Both the position numbers and the translations under genes were made by a program. Below, piece after piece: positions 5,685 to 12,903 of a stretch of DNA of 13,228 nt; within the stretch, counting starts at the first letter, position 1; every line of letters begins with the position of its first letter. Below the pieces are notes generated by a model. It was not told the DNA's origin and did not search any database. It was given only the letters and a program-made list of their open reading frames with translations. This stretch comes from Syntrophomonas sp. UBA4807 (GTDB taxonomy: Bacteria; Bacillota; Syntrophomonadia; Syntrophomonadales; Syntrophomonadaceae), in NCBI GenBank assembly GCA_002402575.1, contig DHGD01000102.1, positions 61,019-74,246 of the forward strand, read 5' to 3'.

Positions 5685-8600
5685 TCAACCAGCTTTGCCG
5701 GGGACATCCTCTAAAGACAGGGTATATACCCCGCTGATCCCTTTTTCAGCCATAGTGACCCCATATATAGTATTGGCGCATTCGATAGTGGTCTGACGAT
5801 GGGTAATGACAATAAACTGGGTCTCCTGGCACATGCCCTGCAAAAATGCGGTAAAGCGCCTCAGATTGGTTTCATCCAGAGAGGCATCGATTTCATCCAA
5901 GAGACAAAACGGCACCGGTTTGAGACGAATCAGGGCGAATAGAAAGGCAATGCAGGTCAGAGCCCGTTCCCCCCCTGACAACAGTGGTAATGACTGCACC
6001 TTTTTACCCGGGATCTTCACTTCTATATCAACCCCAGCCTCTAGGTCGCTGCCAACCGGAATGACAAGACGCCCTTCGCCGCCGTTGAACATTTCGCAGA
6101 ATGTCTGCATGAAGCTCTGATTGGCCTTTGCCATGAATTGGGCGAAATCCTGAGCCATCAGGCGCTCGGTTTCTTTGAGCAGTTCCAGCAAAGAGGATCT
6201 GGCCTCACCCAAGTCATTGTACTGTTTTTCCAGGAAGGCCAGCCTGCTCACTAAGGCCTGGCTTTCTTCAATGGCTGCAACGTCGACCGGGCCCAAGGCT
6301 TCAAGCTTCTCGCGGAGCAAACTTAATTCCTGTTTGATATTGCGCAATTCCGCGGGTCTCATCTCCAGCCGCTCCGCCGCAGCTACAGTTGTATCACCGG
6401 TTTTTTCCCGCCACTGCCCGTAAATCCCGTCAAGTTCAGTTTCCAGTCTGGCCAGGTTCAATTCTTGCTGGCGTACGCACTGTTCTGTTGTCTCTATTTC
6501 AGCCATTACCGGAGCCAGACTGGCTTTAAGTTGGTTGACATCGCTTCTGCACTGACTTTCCCTGTTTTTTAGCACTTCCATATGCCGCCGTTCGGATTCC
6601 GCAGCCAGGCTGTGCCTCCGTATGGTCTCTTCCAGGGCTGCTATTTTGCGGGTCTCGCTCTCAGTATCATTCTTCAAGCGGGCCATCAAGTCCTGGGCTT
6701 CCTGACAGGACAGCTGATACGACCTTTGAACCGCTTCAAATTGAAGCAAATTCTTGTGGCTGTTCTCCAATTCACGTTTTTTCATGTTCAGCTGTTCCCG
6801 GTAGGAGGAGGAACGTTCCTTCAATATCCCGACATCATGGCGCATTTTAATGAGCCGTTCCTTTTGTTCTTCCAACCGGCTGGAGCCGACATCTTGTTGT
6901 TGCTGCAGGTTTGCGAACTGCTCCTGCAGAGCGGCGATGACAGCTCTGATCTGGGCTGACTCTGCCTGCAGACGCGACATCTCAGAATTGATCTTCTGGA
7001 TCTGCTCTGAGCATCGGCTCCTCTCTTTGTCCTCGCTGCTAATCTGCCCCTCAAGCCAGTCCTTTTTCAAAGTATGTTCCATATATTCCTTTTTTAACTG
7101 CCCCAAGTGCTCTTCCTGGTCCAGCGATCGGGTCCGGGCGGAGTCCAGGGAATGCCGGGTTTGTTCTATTAAAGCCTCCAGTTCCTGCACCTGCACCTTA
7201 AGCCGGTTCTCTTCGGCGCGACGCTGCAGGCGGGATGGCCCCCGGTCCGCAGCCAGGCCTCCGCTCATAGCCCCTCCGGGGTTAATTATGTCACCTTCCA
7301 CCGAAACCAGTGTCCAGGGGAAGTTTATGTCCTTAAAAGCCTGTATGCCGTGTTGCAGGCTGTCAACCACCAGTATCCTTCCTAACAGATATTCCGCCAC
7401 CGCCGCGAAACGCGGCTGGCATTTCACCAGCCGGTCAGCCTTTCCCAAAACGCCCTCACAGACCAGGGAACGTTCTAAAGCTTCTTGAGGTACCCGGCGC
7501 AGCCGGAGATTATCCAGGGGCAAACAGGTGACCCGCCCGCCCCGCCTGCTCTTGAGCATTTCAATAGCCTGGCGCGCATTTTGGCTGCTCGCCACCACTA
7601 TGTTCTCCAGGCTTCTGCCTGCGGCTATTTCAATGGCCATCTCCAATCCTGCAGGCACTTCCAATATCTCCCCCACTATACCCAGAACACCTGGCAGTTG
7701 GCCTTGAGCGGCCCATTGCATAACCGCCCTGACCCCAGGCGCATAGCCGCTGTAATTTTCTCGCAGCCCCTTCAAGCTCTCTAATCGGGTGCTGTTCTGA
7801 CTCAGTTCACGTTGCCGGGCTTGAAGCTGTTTTTCCCCATCTGCGGCCTGCCGGGCAGCCTCAATTCTGCTCTCCTCAAGCTGATTCATGACAGCTTCAA
7901 GCTTCTGCAGACGCTTCTCTTCCAGCCTTTTTTGCTCGTGGTGCCCAGCCTGCCGCTCTTCAGCCTGTTTTATCTGCTGTGCCAGCTGCTCCGCTTGGGT
8001 TTCCAGGCGGAATTTTCTTTCCTCCTGCCTTGACAGGCGTTCTTGTTGTTCCTGTATGGCATTTCTCACCCGGCTCTCCTCGCGGGTATGAACAAATAGC
8101 TCGGCCTTCTCAGTCTCGAATCGCTGTGTCTGCTGCGCCAGGGACTGCTCCAGGCTTGTACTCCCCTTCTCAATAATTAGGCACTGTTGCTCCAGTTCTT
8201 GATAGGATAACTGTTGAGCCGCGTAATCTTCCCGGTTGCCCTTCAGCTCCAGTTCAATCTTCTCCAGCTGGGATGCATATTTATGGGCATCCGCCTCGAC
8301 GGTATTAAGTCTTTCCCCGTAATTGCAGATGCGTTCCCGGCTCAATTGGACTGCCGCGCGCAATTCCGCCATATGGGCCTGCACTTCATACAATTTCTCA
8401 GCAGCATGCTGGGCTTCAAGGCGGAGTCCTTCCAATCGGGCTTCTTTTTCCTCCAAAGTGCCGGTCTGCTGCAGCTGCTGTTCACGCAGTCGCTGCAAAA
8501 GCTGGCTGCGCTGCGCTAAATCAGTCCGGCGCGCCTCCAGTTCTTTTTCCAGCCGGGCTATCTCGGCAGCCATAAGGGTTCTTTCCAACTGTTCGGCTTG

Positions 8601-9260
8601 TTGTTTGCAATCCAGAAATAAGCTGGCTTTTTCTGCCTTTTGCTGTACATCCAAGCTTCTCTGGCGCATATCCTGCAGGAGATCGGCAAGGCGGACCAGA
8701 TCCTGGGCGGTTCCCTCCAGACGCCGGTTGACTTCTTCGCGCTGCTGCCGGTATTTGATTATCCCCGAGGCTTCCTCCAGAATGAGGCGGCGCTCCAAAG
8801 CCTGCGCATTCAGGAGTTGGTCCAGCTCACCCTGGCTTATTATGGCATAGCCTTTCTTCCCCAGCCCAGTGCCAGCTAAGAGGTCGTGGACATCCTTCAT
8901 GCGCACCCGAGCGCGGTTGATGGCAAATTCGCTCTCCCCGCTCCTGAAAAGTTTGCGGGCCAGGTTTACCTCGACATAATCTAGGGGCAGAAAACCATCG
9001 CCATTGTCGATCAATATCTCCACTGAGGCCATGCCCTGCGCCCTTTTGCTGTCAGTGCCGCAGAATATGATGTCTTCGCCTTTTTGCCCGCGCAGATTGC
9101 GAACGTTATTCTCTCCCAGAACCCAACGCACCGCGTCCACCACATTGCTTTTGCCGCAGCCGTTTGGACCCACCACCACGTTAATGCCAGGTTCAAATTG
9201 TATGGAAGTTTGCTCCGCAAATGATTTAAACCCTTTAATATCCAAACGCTTTAAATACAC
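5685..9260 (-). CDS. smc: Chromosome segregation/condensation protein SMC
   Basis: A full-length 1191-residue SMC ATPase, which with ScpA and ScpB compacts and segregates the chromosome. The N-terminal head has GPNGCGKSN (31-39, Walker A) within MYLKRLDIKGFKSF...; long Gln/Glu/Arg-rich coiled coil spans about 170-500 and 670-1010; the hinge occupies about 503-668 (YSGYAPGVRAVM to GAMSGG); the C-terminal head has LSGGERALT (near 1094-1102), LLDEIDASLDE (near 1120-1130, Walker B) and a VITHRQ switch-like segment. The GTG start at 9260 has GGAGG 5 bases upstream and gives the standard MYLKRL N-terminus. It precedes ftsY, as in B. subtilis. It follows a 259-base gap, so it may have its own promoter. 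Long open frames on the plus strand here are shadows of the coiled-coil codons. Confidence 0.98.
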   Translation of the reverse strand: MYLKRLDIKGFKSFAEQTSIQFEPGINVVVGPNGCGKSNVVDAVRWVLGENNVRNLRGQKGEDIIFCGTDSKRAQGMASVEILIDNGDGFLPLDYVEVNLARKLFRSGESEFAINRARVRMKDVHDLLAGTGLGKKGYAIISQGELDQLLNAQALERRLILEEASGIIKYRQQREEVNRRLEGTAQDLVRLADLLQDMRQRSLDVQQKAEKASLFLDCKQQAEQLERTLMAAEIARLEKELEARRTDLAQRSQLLQRLREQQLQQTGTLEEKEARLEGLRLEAQHAAEKLYEVQAHMAELRAAVQLSRERICNYGERLNTVEADAHKYASQLEKIELELKGNREDYAAQQLSYQELEQQCLIIEKGSTSLEQSLAQQTQRFETEKAELFVHTREESRVRNAIQEQQERLSRQEERKFRLETQAEQLAQQIKQAEERQAGHHEQKRLEEKRLQKLEAVMNQLEESRIEAARQAADGEKQLQARQRELSQNSTRLESLKGLRENYSGYAPGVRAVMQWAAQGQLPGVLGIVGEILEVPAGLEMAIEIAAGRSLENIVVASSQNARQAIEMLKSRRGGRVTCLPLDNLRLRRVPQEALERSLVCEGVLGKADRLVKCQPRFAAVAEYLLGRILVVDSLQHGIQAFKDINFPWTLVSVEGDIINPGGAMSGGLAADRGPSRLQRRAEENRLKVQVQELEALIEQTRHSLDSARTRSLDQEEHLGQLKKEYMEHTLKKDWLEGQISSEDKERSRCSEQIQKINSEMSRLQAESAQIRAVIAALQEQFANLQQQQDVGSSRLEEQKERLIKMRHDVGILKERSSSYREQLNMKKRELENSHKNLLQFEAVQRSYQLSCQEAQDLMARLKNDTESETRKIAALEETIRRHSLAAESERRHMEVLKNRESQCRSDVNQLKASLAPVMAEIETTEQCVRQQELNLARLETELDGIYGQWREKTGDTTVAAAERLEMRPAELRNIKQELSLLREKLEALGPVDVAAIEESQALVSRLAFLEKQYNDLGEARSSLLELLKETERLMAQDFAQFMAKANQSFMQTFCEMFNGGEGRLVIPVGSDLEAGVDIEVKIPGKKVQSLPLLSGGERALTCIAFLFALIRLKPVPFCLLDEIDASLDETNLRRFTAFLQGMCQETQFIVITHRQTTIECANTIYGVTMAEKGISGVYTLSLEDVPGKAG

Positions 9261-9519
9261 TGTTTCCTCCGTGTGCTCCGAGTGGTGATGGCCAGGCTTA
9301 CGATCCCTGACAACAATCCTGCTTTAAAACGCGCCGGTTACCCGCTCGGTTGTGGTTTCCGCTTGCAGGCTCTCTGATCGCCGTCATAAACGCCGCCTTC
9401 ACATTTCCGGCCTATAGCTGAATTTATCTCTTTACTGGTATTATTAGTTAAACATAAGCCATCTAAATACCTGCCCCATAGCTATCAAAACAGCGGTTTT
9501 ATGATCACCCCGGGATTTT
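9261..9519 (-). other. Gene-free gap upstream of smc, possible promoter and leader region
   Basis: This 259-base stretch between the radical SAM gene and smc holds no convincing gene. Just after the radical SAM stop, an AT-rich inverted repeat AAAAC-CGCT-GTTTT (9487-9500) could form a weak hairpin, extended by ATC/GAT across a two-base bulge; it has no clear U-tract and is a poor terminator. On the minus strand TTGATA (9483-9488) and TAGATG (9460-9465) are 17 bases apart, a weak candidate for a vegetative promoter. The middle is AT-rich (about 9420-9465) while the smc-proximal part is GC-rich, which would fit a promoter followed by an untranslated leader. A frame of 29 codons exists at 9298-9387 but has no support. 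Confidence 0.4.
9266..9270 (-). promoter_or_regulatory. Ribosome binding site for smc (GTG start)
   Basis: GGAGG lies 5 bases before GTG at 9260 on the minus strand. The resulting MYLKRLDIKGFKSF start is the conserved beginning of SMC proteins. Confidence 0.85.
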
Positions 9520-10653
9520 TCAGGTTTTGGTTGGTTTGCAGGCGATCAGCCCTCTAATATCAGGCAGCAAGCCCCTGTCAAACAAGCCTTGAACGAATTC
9601 CGCCCGCTTGAGAGTGATGCTGTTTATCGCGTCGTCAAGACGCAGGGCCAGGTCGTCAACCTCGATCTCCGTTGCGGGAATGACATTAATCTTATTAATC
9701 CCAAATACCTCTTTGATGGCTGCCAGATTGCAGCGGTGCTGCCCGACCATTTTTGAAATATCACCTTTGTTGACCAGGATTTCTATTGAGCCGGGCAAAC
9801 CCGCCTCGGACTGTGCGGCTTGCAGAAGTTGAAAAGCCTGCCTCTGAAAAATGTTCTGCTCCACCAGTTCCCCAAAGGCCGGATGGTACGGTCCGGCCAG
9901 GACCGCGTGCGCGGACTGCAGCTCCTGACTGGGCTGTAGTCCCATACGTATTACCGGGATTTCAGCGTATTGGAATACCAAGCGCATTTCCGCCACAATG
10001 GCCACAGCGTCGGGGAGAGTTAACTCCTGATAGCGTCCTTGTTGCCAAAGATATGCCAATTCCGTCCCGGCTATCACCAGGGTGGGATAGATCCTGACCA
10101 TATCCGGTTTTAGTAGAATTGCGGCTTGAACGCTGTCCAGGTCCTTGTCCGGAGTATCAGCAGGCAGACCCACCATGAGTTGAATACCCAGTTTGATGCC
10201 ATATTTTTTTATTAAGCGGCATGCCACTGTGGCCTGCCGCGCAGTCGTTCCCCGCCCCGCTGCAGCCAGAACCTGGTCGTCAAAAGACTGCACTCCCAAT
10301 TCGATGGTGTCTACTCCCCATTTTTTTAGCATTTCAAGGATATTGGCATCAATTCCGTCCGGTCGGGTCGACAGGCGCAGCCCAGCAACCAGCCCTTTTT
10401 GCAGGTAAGGTGACACCTCGCGAAGGTAGGCTTCTTGCAGGGACATATCCATCATGGTGAAACTCCCCCCGAAGAAGGCGATCTCTATTTCACTGTGGGG
10501 AGGAATGGTTGCCAAATGCGTGTTGACCAGTTCGGGAATCATGGCCGGGGGAAGTGCTTCAAGCTGAGCGGCTATGCGTCGTTGGTTGCAGAATATGCAC
10601 GTAAACGGGCAACCTGCATGGGGGATAAATATGGGAATATTAATGTGTCTCAT
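9520..10653 (-). CDS. Radical SAM protein, Elp3/COG1243-like without acetyltransferase domain, function unknown
   Basis: A 377-residue radical SAM enzyme. The 4Fe-4S motif is CPFTCIFC with Cys15, Cys19 and Cys22 (Cx3Cx2C), inside IPIFIPHAGCPFTCIFCNQ; FFGGSFT (about 60-66), a STRPDGID segment and IELGVQSFDD follow, as in Elp3- and coproporphyrinogen-dehydrogenase-like members. The C-terminal GNAT domain of true Elp3 is absent; the C-terminal third is a family-specific region with no motif I recognise. The start is the ATG at 10653, which overlaps the rnc stop as ATGA; a longer open frame to 10824 runs inside rnc and encodes a low-quality basic tract, so I reject it. Genes of this kind recur between rnc and smc in Clostridia, to my recollection, which suggests an RNA-linked role, but no substrate is known to me. 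Like any such enzyme it may release 5'-deoxyadenosine. Confidence 0.9.
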   Translation of the reverse strand: MRHINIPIFIPHAGCPFTCIFCNQRRIAAQLEALPPAMIPELVNTHLATIPPHSEIEIAFFGGSFTMMDMSLQEAYLREVSPYLQKGLVAGLRLSTRPDGIDANILEMLKKWGVDTIELGVQSFDDQVLAAAGRGTTARQATVACRLIKKYGIKLGIQLMVGLPADTPDKDLDSVQAAILLKPDMVRIYPTLVIAGTELAYLWQQGRYQELTLPDAVAIVAEMRLVFQYAEIPVIRMGLQPSQELQSAHAVLAGPYHPAFGELVEQNIFQRQAFQLLQAAQSEAGLPGSIEILVNKGDISKMVGQHRCNLAAIKEVFGINKINVIPATEIEVDDLALRLDDAINSITLKRAEFVQGLFDRGLLPDIRGLIACKPTKT

Positions 10654-11378
10654 GACCGGGGGGGCAGCTCCAACCCCAGACTTAACAGCAGCGACCGGTT
10701 TCTTAAAACCTTTTCCGCAGCGTTTTGCTCGGCTTCCTTTTTGCTTCTGCCCTGCCCGGCAGCCAGCAGACGGTCGCGGTAAAACACCCCCGCCTCGAAA
10801 ACCTTGGCATGGGCTGGACCGCATTCTTTAATGATCTGATAGCTGACATTCTGCTTGTTCTTGCCCTGCACCAGTTCCTGCAACCGGGATTTGTAGTCCT
10901 GGTAGTCGCCCTGGGCGGTTTCATTAATATATTCCTGCAGATTAGCCAGCACAAAACGGGAGGCAGCTTCATATCCTTGATCAAGATAGATCGCGCCTAT
11001 GACCGCTTCCACGGCATCGGCCAATATAGAGCGGCGTTTGCGCCCCCCTGACATCTCTTCCCCCCGCCCCAGAAGCAGATACTCACCCAATCTCAGGCTG
11101 TTGGCCACATTCAGCAAGGCTTTCTCACACACCACCCGGGCGCGGATCTTGGTGAGTTCTCCCTCCGGCTCGGCATTAAAATGATTGTATAAATATTCGG
11201 CCACGATCATATTGAGCACCGCATCCCCCAGAAACTCCAGGCGCTGGTTGTTCACCGCGCAGTTCTTTTCCTGGCTGAAGGAAGGGTGAGTCAAAGCCAT
11301 GTCGATAAGCCCCTGATTATTAAATCTGAGCCCGTTGTCGCACATGAAGCGCACAACCGCATCACGCTGCCTAGCCAT
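10650..11378 (-). CDS. rnc: Ribonuclease III
   Basis: A 242-residue RNase III, the double-stranded-RNA endonuclease that processes rRNA precursors and structured transcripts. The signature NQRLEFLGDAVL (44-55) carries Glu48 and Asp52, and LADAVEAVIGAIYLDQG (119-135) carries the catalytic Asp121 and Glu124. A double-stranded RNA binding domain fills about 162-226 (YKSRLQELVQGK ... RSKKEAEQNAAEKVL). Length and layout are standard. The ATG at 11378 lies within the last codons of acpP, an 8-base overlap, so its ribosome binding site (AGGTTAAGA region) is inside acpP. Its stop overlaps the radical SAM start. This coupling means acpP, rnc and the radical SAM gene are almost certainly cotranscribed. 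Confidence 0.97.
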   Translation of the reverse strand: MARQRDAVVRFMCDNGLRFNNQGLIDMALTHPSFSQEKNCAVNNQRLEFLGDAVLNMIVAEYLYNHFNAEPEGELTKIRARVVCEKALLNVANSLRLGEYLLLGRGEEMSGGRKRRSILADAVEAVIGAIYLDQGYEAASRFVLANLQEYINETAQGDYQDYKSRLQELVQGKNKQNVSYQIIKECGPAHAKVFEAGVFYRDRLLAAGQGRSKKEAEQNAAEKVLRNRSLLLSLGLELPPRS

Positions 11379-11619
11379 TCTTAACCTGTTCCAGGTGCTG
11401 GTATAGCGCTGTTACCAGTGCTCCGAAGGTCAGCAGGTTTTCCAGTCCTTCTTCGGGGAATTCCACATCATAGGCATCTTCCAGGGCCATTATCAACTCC
11501 ACCACATCTATGGAGTCGGCGTCCAGGTCCTCCAGTTTGGTCTCCATAGCGATATCCTGCGGATTGAGATCCAGTTGTTCCGCCAGCAACTTTCTGGCCA
11601 ATTCAATAAACTCTTGCAA
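11371..11619 (-). CDS. acpP: Acyl carrier protein
   Basis: An 82-residue acidic acyl carrier protein, slightly longer than the usual 76-80. The phosphopantetheine site is Ser36 in DADSIDVVEL (33-42), with Ile where most relatives have Leu after the serine. It carries growing acyl chains for fatty acid and phospholipid synthesis; its partner PlsX, encoded just upstream, takes acyl groups from acyl-ACP. The start is TTG at 11619 with AAGGAGGG 6 bases upstream; the protein starts MQEFIELARKLLAEQL, appropriate for helix I. It follows plsX by 47 bases and overlaps rnc. No fabD, fabG or fabF flanks it, unlike the usual Firmicute cluster. A specialised rather than primary ACP is possible, but the conserved plsX-acpP-rnc position argues for the housekeeping one. 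Confidence 0.95.
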   Translation of the reverse strand: MQEFIELARKLLAEQLDLNPQDIAMETKLEDLDADSIDVVELIMALEDAYDVEFPEEGLENLLTFGALVTALYQHLEQVKNG

Positions 11620-11625
11620 CTCGTT

Positions 11626-11633
11626 CCCTCCTT
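11626..11633 (-). promoter_or_regulatory. Ribosome binding site for acpP (TTG start)
   Basis: AAGGAGGG on the minus strand lies 6 bases before TTG at 11619. It is the feature that fixes a TTG start for acpP, as no suitably placed ATG exists. Confidence 0.85.
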
Positions 11634-11666
11634 AATAATGCCATCTTAAGCGCACCCTATGCTATT

Positions 11667-12623
11667 CTAAATCAATTCCGCCAGAGACTGTTGCTGTTGT
11701 TCCACGATGCGGCTTTCCACACATTGCGCGGCAATTTTCATACCGCCGTATATGGCCTGGCTCTTTGAACTGCCATGGCACACGATGCTCACCCCTTTGA
11801 CCCCCAGCAAGGGCGCTCCGCCTACCTGGCGGTAATCCACAGCCTGATAGATTGAGGGCAGTCGGCCTAATTCCCGCATAGTCTGTTGAGCCAGGAACAA
11901 CACCAACCCTTCCATGGCTTTGAGTACGATGTTGCCGGTAAAGCCGTCACAAACGATCACTTCACAGTCGCCGTTGAAGAGGTCACGTCCCTCCACATTG
12001 CCAATAAAATTGAGTTTGGGCTGTTGCTTCAAGAGGGTGAAGGCTTCCGCCGCGGCAGCATTGCCTTTAGTCTCTTCAGCGCCGTTGTTGAGCAAGCCAA
12101 CTCGTGGCTTTGCTATGGACTGTATGGCCGAGGCGTAAGCGCTGCCCAGAGCCCCGAATTGAACCAGCTGCCCAGGCCGGCAGTCTACATTGGCACCCAC
12201 ATCGATCAGTAGAGAGTGAGTTCCGCGGGCATTGGGTATGGCGCCGACAATGGGAGGGCGTTCGATGCCTTCCATGCGCCCTAAGATAAACAAGGCCGCA
12301 GCCATCTGGGCTCCGGTGCTGCCGCAGGATAACACCGCATCAGCCTGGCCCGCCTTGACCATTCCGGTGGCAACTACTATTGAGGCGTTCTTTTTGCGGC
12401 GTATAGCGATAGCCGGGGATTCTCCCATGGCGATGACCTCAGTGGCGTTGACCACCTCCAGCCGCGCGGCATCATAAGAATGCTCCGCCAGCACTGCTGC
12501 AATTTCCTGTTCTGGGCCCACCAGAATAACTGATCCCTCAGACTCCCGCAGCCATCTAAGGACTCCGCCGATTACCTCGCCCGAGCCATAGTCGCCACCC
12601 ATCACATCAACTGCAATTTTCAT
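11667..12623 (-). CDS. plsX: Phosphate acyltransferase PlsX
   Basis: A 318-residue PlsX, which makes acyl-phosphate from acyl-ACP and phosphate as the first step of phosphatidic acid synthesis with PlsY. It starts MKIAVDVMGGDYGSGEVIGG, the family N-terminus (normally AVDAMGGDxAP), and continues with ESPAIAIRRKKNASI, LSCGSTGA, GANVDCRPGQLVQFG, GLLNNGAEETKGN and VCDGFTGNIVLKAMEG, all recognisable PlsX blocks. It is at the short end for the family (commonly about 330-345), with no internal break seen. The ATG at 12623 has GAGGAGG 5 bases upstream. A long imperfect hairpin lies between rpmF and this ribosome binding site. The usual upstream regulator gene fapR is missing: rpmF is the immediate neighbour. 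Confidence 0.97.
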   Translation of the reverse strand: MKIAVDVMGGDYGSGEVIGGVLRWLRESEGSVILVGPEQEIAAVLAEHSYDAARLEVVNATEVIAMGESPAIAIRRKKNASIVVATGMVKAGQADAVLSCGSTGAQMAAALFILGRMEGIERPPIVGAIPNARGTHSLLIDVGANVDCRPGQLVQFGALGSAYASAIQSIAKPRVGLLNNGAEETKGNAAAAEAFTLLKQQPKLNFIGNVEGRDLFNGDCEVIVCDGFTGNIVLKAMEGLVLFLAQQTMRELGRLPSIYQAVDYRQVGGAPLLGVKGVSIVCHGSSKSQAIYGGMKIAAQCVESRIVEQQQQSLAELI

Positions 12624-12628
12624 GACAA

Positions 12629-12635
12629 CCTCCTC
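12629..12635 (-). promoter_or_regulatory. Ribosome binding site for plsX, next to the base of a hairpin
   Basis: GAGGAGG lies 5 bases before the plsX ATG. It begins 5 bases after the 3' base of the 12641-12723 hairpin, so folding of that RNA could affect ribosome access. Confidence 0.75.
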
Positions 12636-12640
12636 GTTTT

Positions 12641-12723
12641 GATGTGGAAATACAAAAAGTAAGCCATGGGCCGAATCGACACCGATACCTTACTTTTTGA
12701 TCCATCTGTATTTTGCCTACATC
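12641..12723 (-). promoter_or_regulatory. Long imperfect RNA hairpin between rpmF and plsX
   Basis: Read as RNA from the minus strand, all 23 bases of the 3' arm (12641-12663) can pair with the 5' arm (12689-12723): GATGT/ACATC, then GG/CC, AAATACA/TGTATTT and AAAAGTAAG/CTTACTTTT. The 5' arm carries bulges of A, CA and a nine-base GATGGATCA. The 25-base apical loop contains a smaller ATCG-GTGT-CGAT hairpin. The 5' base overlaps the ATG and stop codons of rpmF, and the 3' base ends 5 bases before the plsX ribosome binding site. It could be a translational coupling element, an attenuator, a processing site (for example for RNase III, encoded downstream) or a weak terminator; the AU-rich stem makes a strong terminator unlikely. 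Confidence 0.6.
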
Positions 12724-12887
12724 ACGTTATTACCCTTATAAAATCCGCAATTCAAGCAGGCCCGATGTGATAATTTAAGCTCTTTGCACTGTGGACATTC
12801 AACCAAGCCGGGTTGGTCCAACTTGCGCCATTCGGCACGCCTCATATTCTTTCTTGAATGCGATTGTCTCCTCTTAGGAACACCCAA
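12717..12887 (-). CDS. rpmF: 50S ribosomal protein L32 (zinc-binding type)
   Basis: A 56-residue ribosomal protein, too short to be caught by a simple length cut-off. It opens MGVPKRRQSHSRKNMRRAEW and ends with GNNVM. The conserved VPKRR start, the basic N-terminus and the two cysteine pairs CPQC (31-34) and CLNC (44-47) identify L32 of the zinc-binding C+ form. The start is TTG at 12887 with GGAGGGG 6 bases upstream. It lies 16 bases after the DUF177 gene, the standard yceD-rpmF arrangement. In B. subtilis, zinc status controls some C+/C- ribosomal protein pairs; whether a zinc-free paralogue exists cannot be seen here. Its last codons form the 5' base of the hairpin before plsX. Confidence 0.97.
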   Translation of the reverse strand: MGVPKRRQSHSRKNMRRAEWRKLDQPGLVECPQCKELKLSHRACLNCGFYKGNNVM

Positions 12888-12893
12888 TTTGTT

Positions 12894-12900
12894 CCCCTCC
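12894..12900 (-). promoter_or_regulatory. Ribosome binding site for rpmF (TTG start)
   Basis: GGAGGGG lies 6 bases before TTG at 12887, immediately after the stop of the DUF177 gene. It confirms that the MGVPKRR start of L32 uses TTG. Confidence 0.85.
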
Positions 12901-12903
12901 TTC

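Noticed and set aside
6850..7488. Plus-strand open frame of 212 codons, Ser/Cys/Arg-rich
   Set aside because: It is antisense to the SMC coiled coil; the Cys and Ser runs are the complement of Gln, Glu and Arg-rich codons. The same holds for the frame at 8323-8850.
9298..9387. Minus-strand 29-codon frame before smc (starts MTAIREPASG)
   Set aside because: Only a weak AAGG precedes it, the peptide has no recognisable features and such frames are expected by chance in 259 bases.
9487..9500. AAAAC-CGCT-GTTTT inverted repeat as a terminator after the radical SAM gene
   Set aside because: The stem is only five AT-rich pairs, with a bulged extension, and no U-run follows it, so it is not a convincing intrinsic terminator.
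10654..10824. N-terminal extension of the radical SAM frame
   Set aside because: It runs inside the RNase III dsRBD region, encodes a Gly/Arg/Lys-rich tract unlike the family, and the ATG at 10653 gives the proper N-terminus with a standard ATGA overlap.
12641..12723. FapR operator in the plsX leader
   Set aside because: The inverted repeat does not contain the TTAGTACC-type half sites known for FapR; it looks like an RNA hairpin rather than a repressor operator.
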